From the NCBI GenBank assembly GCA_018396695.1, contig JAGTQU010000009.1:1-43292 (forward strand): a stretch of 43,292 nucleotides of DNA, read 5' to 3'. This DNA comes from Candidatus Bathyarchaeota archaeon (GTDB taxonomy: Archaea > Thermoproteota > Bathyarchaeia > TCS64). This document shows positions 41,233 through 43,292 of this stretch, piece after piece (position 1 is the stretch's first letter; every line of letters begins with the position of its first letter). Below the pieces are notes generated by a model, which saw only the letters and a program-made list of their open reading frames with translations, was not told the DNA's origin and searched no databases. Position numbers and translations under genes: made by a program.

Positions 41233-41904
41233 ATGACGGATTTCGATGCGCAGAGAAGGAGAATGGTGAGACAGTATAAAGAGCAAAACTATATCAAGAC
41301 AGATGTCATGGAACGAGCGATGCTAAAGGTTCCTAGAGAAGCCTTCATGGATGAAAGGTACATTGAATACTCTTATAGCGACCAGCCTATGCCTATTCCA
41401 GGTGATGGTAGACAGACGATCTCTGCGCCCTACATGTATCCTATCTTTTATGAGCCGCTCCAACTTAAGCCAGGCTTCAAGGTTCTTGAAATTGGAACGG
41501 GATCAGGCTATGGAGCGGCTTTAGCAAAAGAGCTAGTGGGTGATGAAGGTATTGTCGTAACTGTTGAGATCAACCCAATCACCTATAATTTTGCTGTATC
41601 GAATCTTCAACGACTAGGATACGACGTAATAGTAATTCTCGGAGATGGGTCTCTTGGATATCCTGAGAAAGCTCCGTATGATGCTATATGTGTAACTGCA
41701 GCATGTCCTGAGATCCCACAACCCTTGATCGAACAACTTAAGAGTCCAGGTAAATTGATGGCGCCTGTCGGAGGGTTATCGAGCTTCCTCGGCCAAGACT
41801 TGGTTCTCCTAGAGAAAGATGAGCAAGGGAAGGTTGTAAAGCGCGTTTTGATGCAGGTAGTATATGTTCCGCTTATTGGAAAGTATGGTTGGGTGGAGAA
41901 GTAA
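41233..41904 (+). CDS. pcm: Protein-L-isoaspartate O-methyltransferase
   Basis: 223 residues. The SAM-binding motif is VLEIGTGSGYGAALAKEL, preceded by the substrate loop DGRQTISAPYMYPI, which carries the family Thr-Ile-Ser-Ala-Pro, and followed by VVTVEINPIT and YDAICVTAACPEIPQPLIEQL. The C-terminal GKLMAPVGG is standard. It repairs isoaspartyl residues that form by spontaneous deamidation in aged proteins, an important task in warm habitats. SAPYM replaces the more common SAPHM. It has its own TATA box and no Shine-Dalgarno sequence. Confidence 0.92.
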   Translation: MTDFDAQRRRMVRQYKEQNYIKTDVMERAMLKVPREAFMDERYIEYSYSDQPMPIPGDGRQTISAPYMYPIFYEPLQLKPGFKVLEIGTGSGYGAALAKELVGDEGIVVTVEINPITYNFAVSNLQRLGYDVIVILGDGSLGYPEKAPYDAICVTAACPEIPQPLIEQLKSPGKLMAPVGGLSSFLGQDLVLLEKDEQGKVVKRVLMQVVYVPLIGKYGWVEK

Positions 41905-41956
41905 ATCCACTACCATCAGTTTTAAAAATCGCTCTTCTATATTCCTTTGAGGAGAA

Positions 41957-42793
41957 TTGAAGGCAGGTGTTGTCTCGAGAACGGATCTACCCGATGCGAT
42001 TAACGTAGTGCGTAATATTCTGAAAAATCTAGACGATAAAGGATTCGAGGTGTGTGTAGAATCAGAGACGGCTATTGCTATAGGTTCAAAGTCTTCGAGT
42101 TTTGATCTGGGAGAGATGAACGTCGATTTCATGATTGTTATTGGAGGAGACGGCTCGATTCTCAGAACGGCGATGCTGATGCGTGAACCTTCGACTCCGA
42201 TTCTTGGCGTAAATCTAGGAACTAGAGGATTCCTTACAGAGGTGTATCCAGGCGAGGTGTCTTATGCTCTTGAAAGGATCAGAAAAGGAGATTACAAGGT
42301 TGAAGAGTGCTACAAACTATCATCTAAAATTAAAGGAACGGACGAGTCTCTCCCTGACTCAATCAATGAAGTATTGATCGCCTCCTCACTCCCTTCCAAG
42401 GTTATCGATATGAATGTTAAGGTCGAGGATGAGAATGTCGTAAACATTCAAGCTGACGGATTGATTGTGGCAACGCCAATAGGTTCGACAGCGTATTCCC
42501 TGTCGGCTGGTGGATCAATTCTCGCACCCGATTTATCAGCGATGATAATAACTGCCATATGTCCTGATAGTTATTTCCATAGCATTGTTGTGTCTAGCTC
42601 CTGCAGAGTTAAGGTAGAGCTAGCGAAACCTAGAGTTGACGCGCTCCTCATTATCGATGGCAGAGTGCATAAAGCTTTGTCTCCTGGATCAGTGGTTGAA
42701 ATCTGGCGGTCTACCAGCAAAGTCGGTTTCATCAGGTTTAGGAGCTTCTATAACCGGCTTAACAGAAGGCTACAGTTTAGACACATTATATAA
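41957..42793 (+). CDS. nadK: NAD kinase
   Basis: 278 residues from TTG 41957, with gaggag at 41949-41954 directly upstream; the residues KAGVVSRTDLPDAINV fit the family N-terminus. The diagnostic GGDGSILR follows VDFMIVI, and LGVNLGTRGFLTEVYPGEV, SINEVLIASSLPSKV, and QADGLIVATPIGSTAYSLSAGG supply the substrate and NAD-binding motifs. It phosphorylates NAD to NADP in the cytoplasm, using ATP or polyphosphate. It follows pcm by 52 bases and is followed by the site-2 protease after 32 bases, so the last three genes may share transcripts. Confidence 0.95.
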   Translation: MKAGVVSRTDLPDAINVVRNILKNLDDKGFEVCVESETAIAIGSKSSSFDLGEMNVDFMIVIGGDGSILRTAMLMREPSTPILGVNLGTRGFLTEVYPGEVSYALERIRKGDYKVEECYKLSSKIKGTDESLPDSINEVLIASSLPSKVIDMNVKVEDENVVNIQADGLIVATPIGSTAYSLSAGGSILAPDLSAMIITAICPDSYFHSIVVSSSCRVKVELAKPRVDALLIIDGRVHKALSPGSVVEIWRSTSKVGFIRFRSFYNRLNRRLQFRHII

Positions 42794-42825
42794 GAGTCGG
42801 TCTGATTCAATTTATTTAGGGTTTC

Positions 42826-43292
42826 ATGTCTATAAAGATTGGAAAGATAGCTGGTATTGAAGTCAGCTTACACTTTTCATGGTTTATAATCTTCTTTTTG
42901 GTAACTTGGTCTCTTGCAACAAACGTTTTCCCCCTCCAATATCCCGGTGAAAGATCAGTCTTCTATTGGTTCATTGGTGTGTTGGCTTCTGCATCGCTCT
43001 TTGTCTCTGTTTTAGTCCACGAATTATTCCATTCCATTGTGGCTCGTAGGAATAATGTAAAAGCTAGAAGCATAACCTTATATTTTTTTGGAGGAGTCTC
43101 TGAGATAATTGAACCCCCCACTCCGATGTCTGAACTATTGATCTCGGCAGCCGGACCATTTTCAAGCTTCTCACTGGGAATCTTCTTTTTCGCTTGGAAC
43201 CTGATCCCTGACGGGGCATTAGCATGGGTAAAAGTACTCTTCGAGTATGCTTCATATATTAATTTTTTATTAGCTGGATTTAACATCGCCTT
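42826..43292 (+). CDS. Site-2 protease (M50 membrane metalloprotease), cut by window end
   Basis: From ATG 42826 the frame stays open to the window edge (155 residues). The start MSIKIGKIAGIEVSLHFSWF is the typical N-terminus of SpoIVFB-like M50 proteases. The zinc motif HELFHS (HEXXH) lies in a membrane helix after LFVSVLV, followed by the charged RRNNVKARSITLYFFGGVSE and by AAGPFSSFSLGIFFF. The second zinc-ligand motif (NxxPxxxxDG-like) is not yet clear and may lie beyond the edge. These enzymes cleave membrane proteins within the bilayer, in regulated proteolysis. Many archaeal members carry CBS domains further on. The 3' end is missing. Confidence 0.88.
   Translation, partial: MSIKIGKIAGIEVSLHFSWFIIFFLVTWSLATNVFPLQYPGERSVFYWFIGVLASASLFVSVLVHELFHSIVARRNNVKARSITLYFFGGVSEIIEPPTPMSELLISAAGPFSSFSLGIFFFAWNLIPDGALAWVKVLFEYASYINFLLAGFNIA

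Noticed and set aside
1-43292. CRISPR arrays, insertion sequences, rRNA genes
   Set aside because: No regularly spaced repeats, no recognisable transposase and no rRNA-like sequence were seen on either strand.

Overview
The window reads as a chromosomal segment of a moderately AT-rich archaeon. The archaeal assignment rests on sn-glycerol-1-phosphate dehydrogenase (EgsA), a proteasome beta subunit with an autoprocessed Thr1, the KH/beta-CASP ribonuclease aCPSF1, CDC48/VCP, FEN1, archaeal SepF, a UPF0147 protein, TATA-like boxes just ahead of starts, and frequent GTG/TTG starts. The gene content fits the TACK side of the archaea, plausibly a Bathyarchaeia-like lineage, but no 16S or ribosomal protein gene is present to settle this.

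Layout. 1-3.1 kb: the 3' tail of a secreted protein, a flavodoxin, a stretch of decayed coding sequence, then a membrane-anchored winged-helix regulator divergent from a second secreted protein. The first and last of these share a C-terminal domain, and the divergent promoter region holds a striking 21-bp inverted repeat. 3.2-9.6 kb: a catabolic and nitrogen-scavenging group (M20 amidohydrolase, MFS transporter, nitroreductase, nitrilase, ATC-hydrolase-like protein) in which the transporter has two frameshifts and the nitrilase one. 9.8-12.7 kb: a compact four-gene operon of membrane proteins of unknown function, with a DUF6754-like protein first; this is the best candidate in the window for an undescribed system. 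12.7-17.1 kb: sparse region with a small conserved-looking protein, a small minus-strand ORF, an orphan radical SAM protein with a cysteine-rich C-terminus, a P1-family aminopeptidase, a dead GNAT fragment and tRNA-Ser(UGA). 17.2-31.2 kb: TatD nuclease, SPFH protein, UPF0147, HAD phosphatase, ABC exporter, D-aminoacylase-like amidohydrolase, convergent UbiA and UbiE-like genes, an ArsA/Get3 ATPase overlapping tail-to-tail with a B12/radical SAM protein, and an aldehyde ferredoxin oxidoreductase. 31.6-43.3 kb: information processing and core metabolism: CDC48, a small winged-helix-like protein and FEN1 in one operon; EgsA; PsmB followed directly by aCPSF1; SepF; a PUA protein; a CaiB/BaiF CoA-transferase; Pcm; NAD kinase; and a site-2 protease cut by the window end.

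How it fits together. The 31-43 kb part is housekeeping: protein and RNA turnover (proteasome, CDC48, aCPSF1), DNA flap processing, lipid backbone synthesis, NADP supply and protein repair. The rest suggests an anaerobic heterotroph living on amino-acid derivatives, amides and aldehydes: several hydrolases for modified amino acids, an AOR that delivers electrons to ferredoxin, a flavodoxin and a CoA-transferase. Functions are inferred from motifs and family resemblance recalled by eye; no database search was run.
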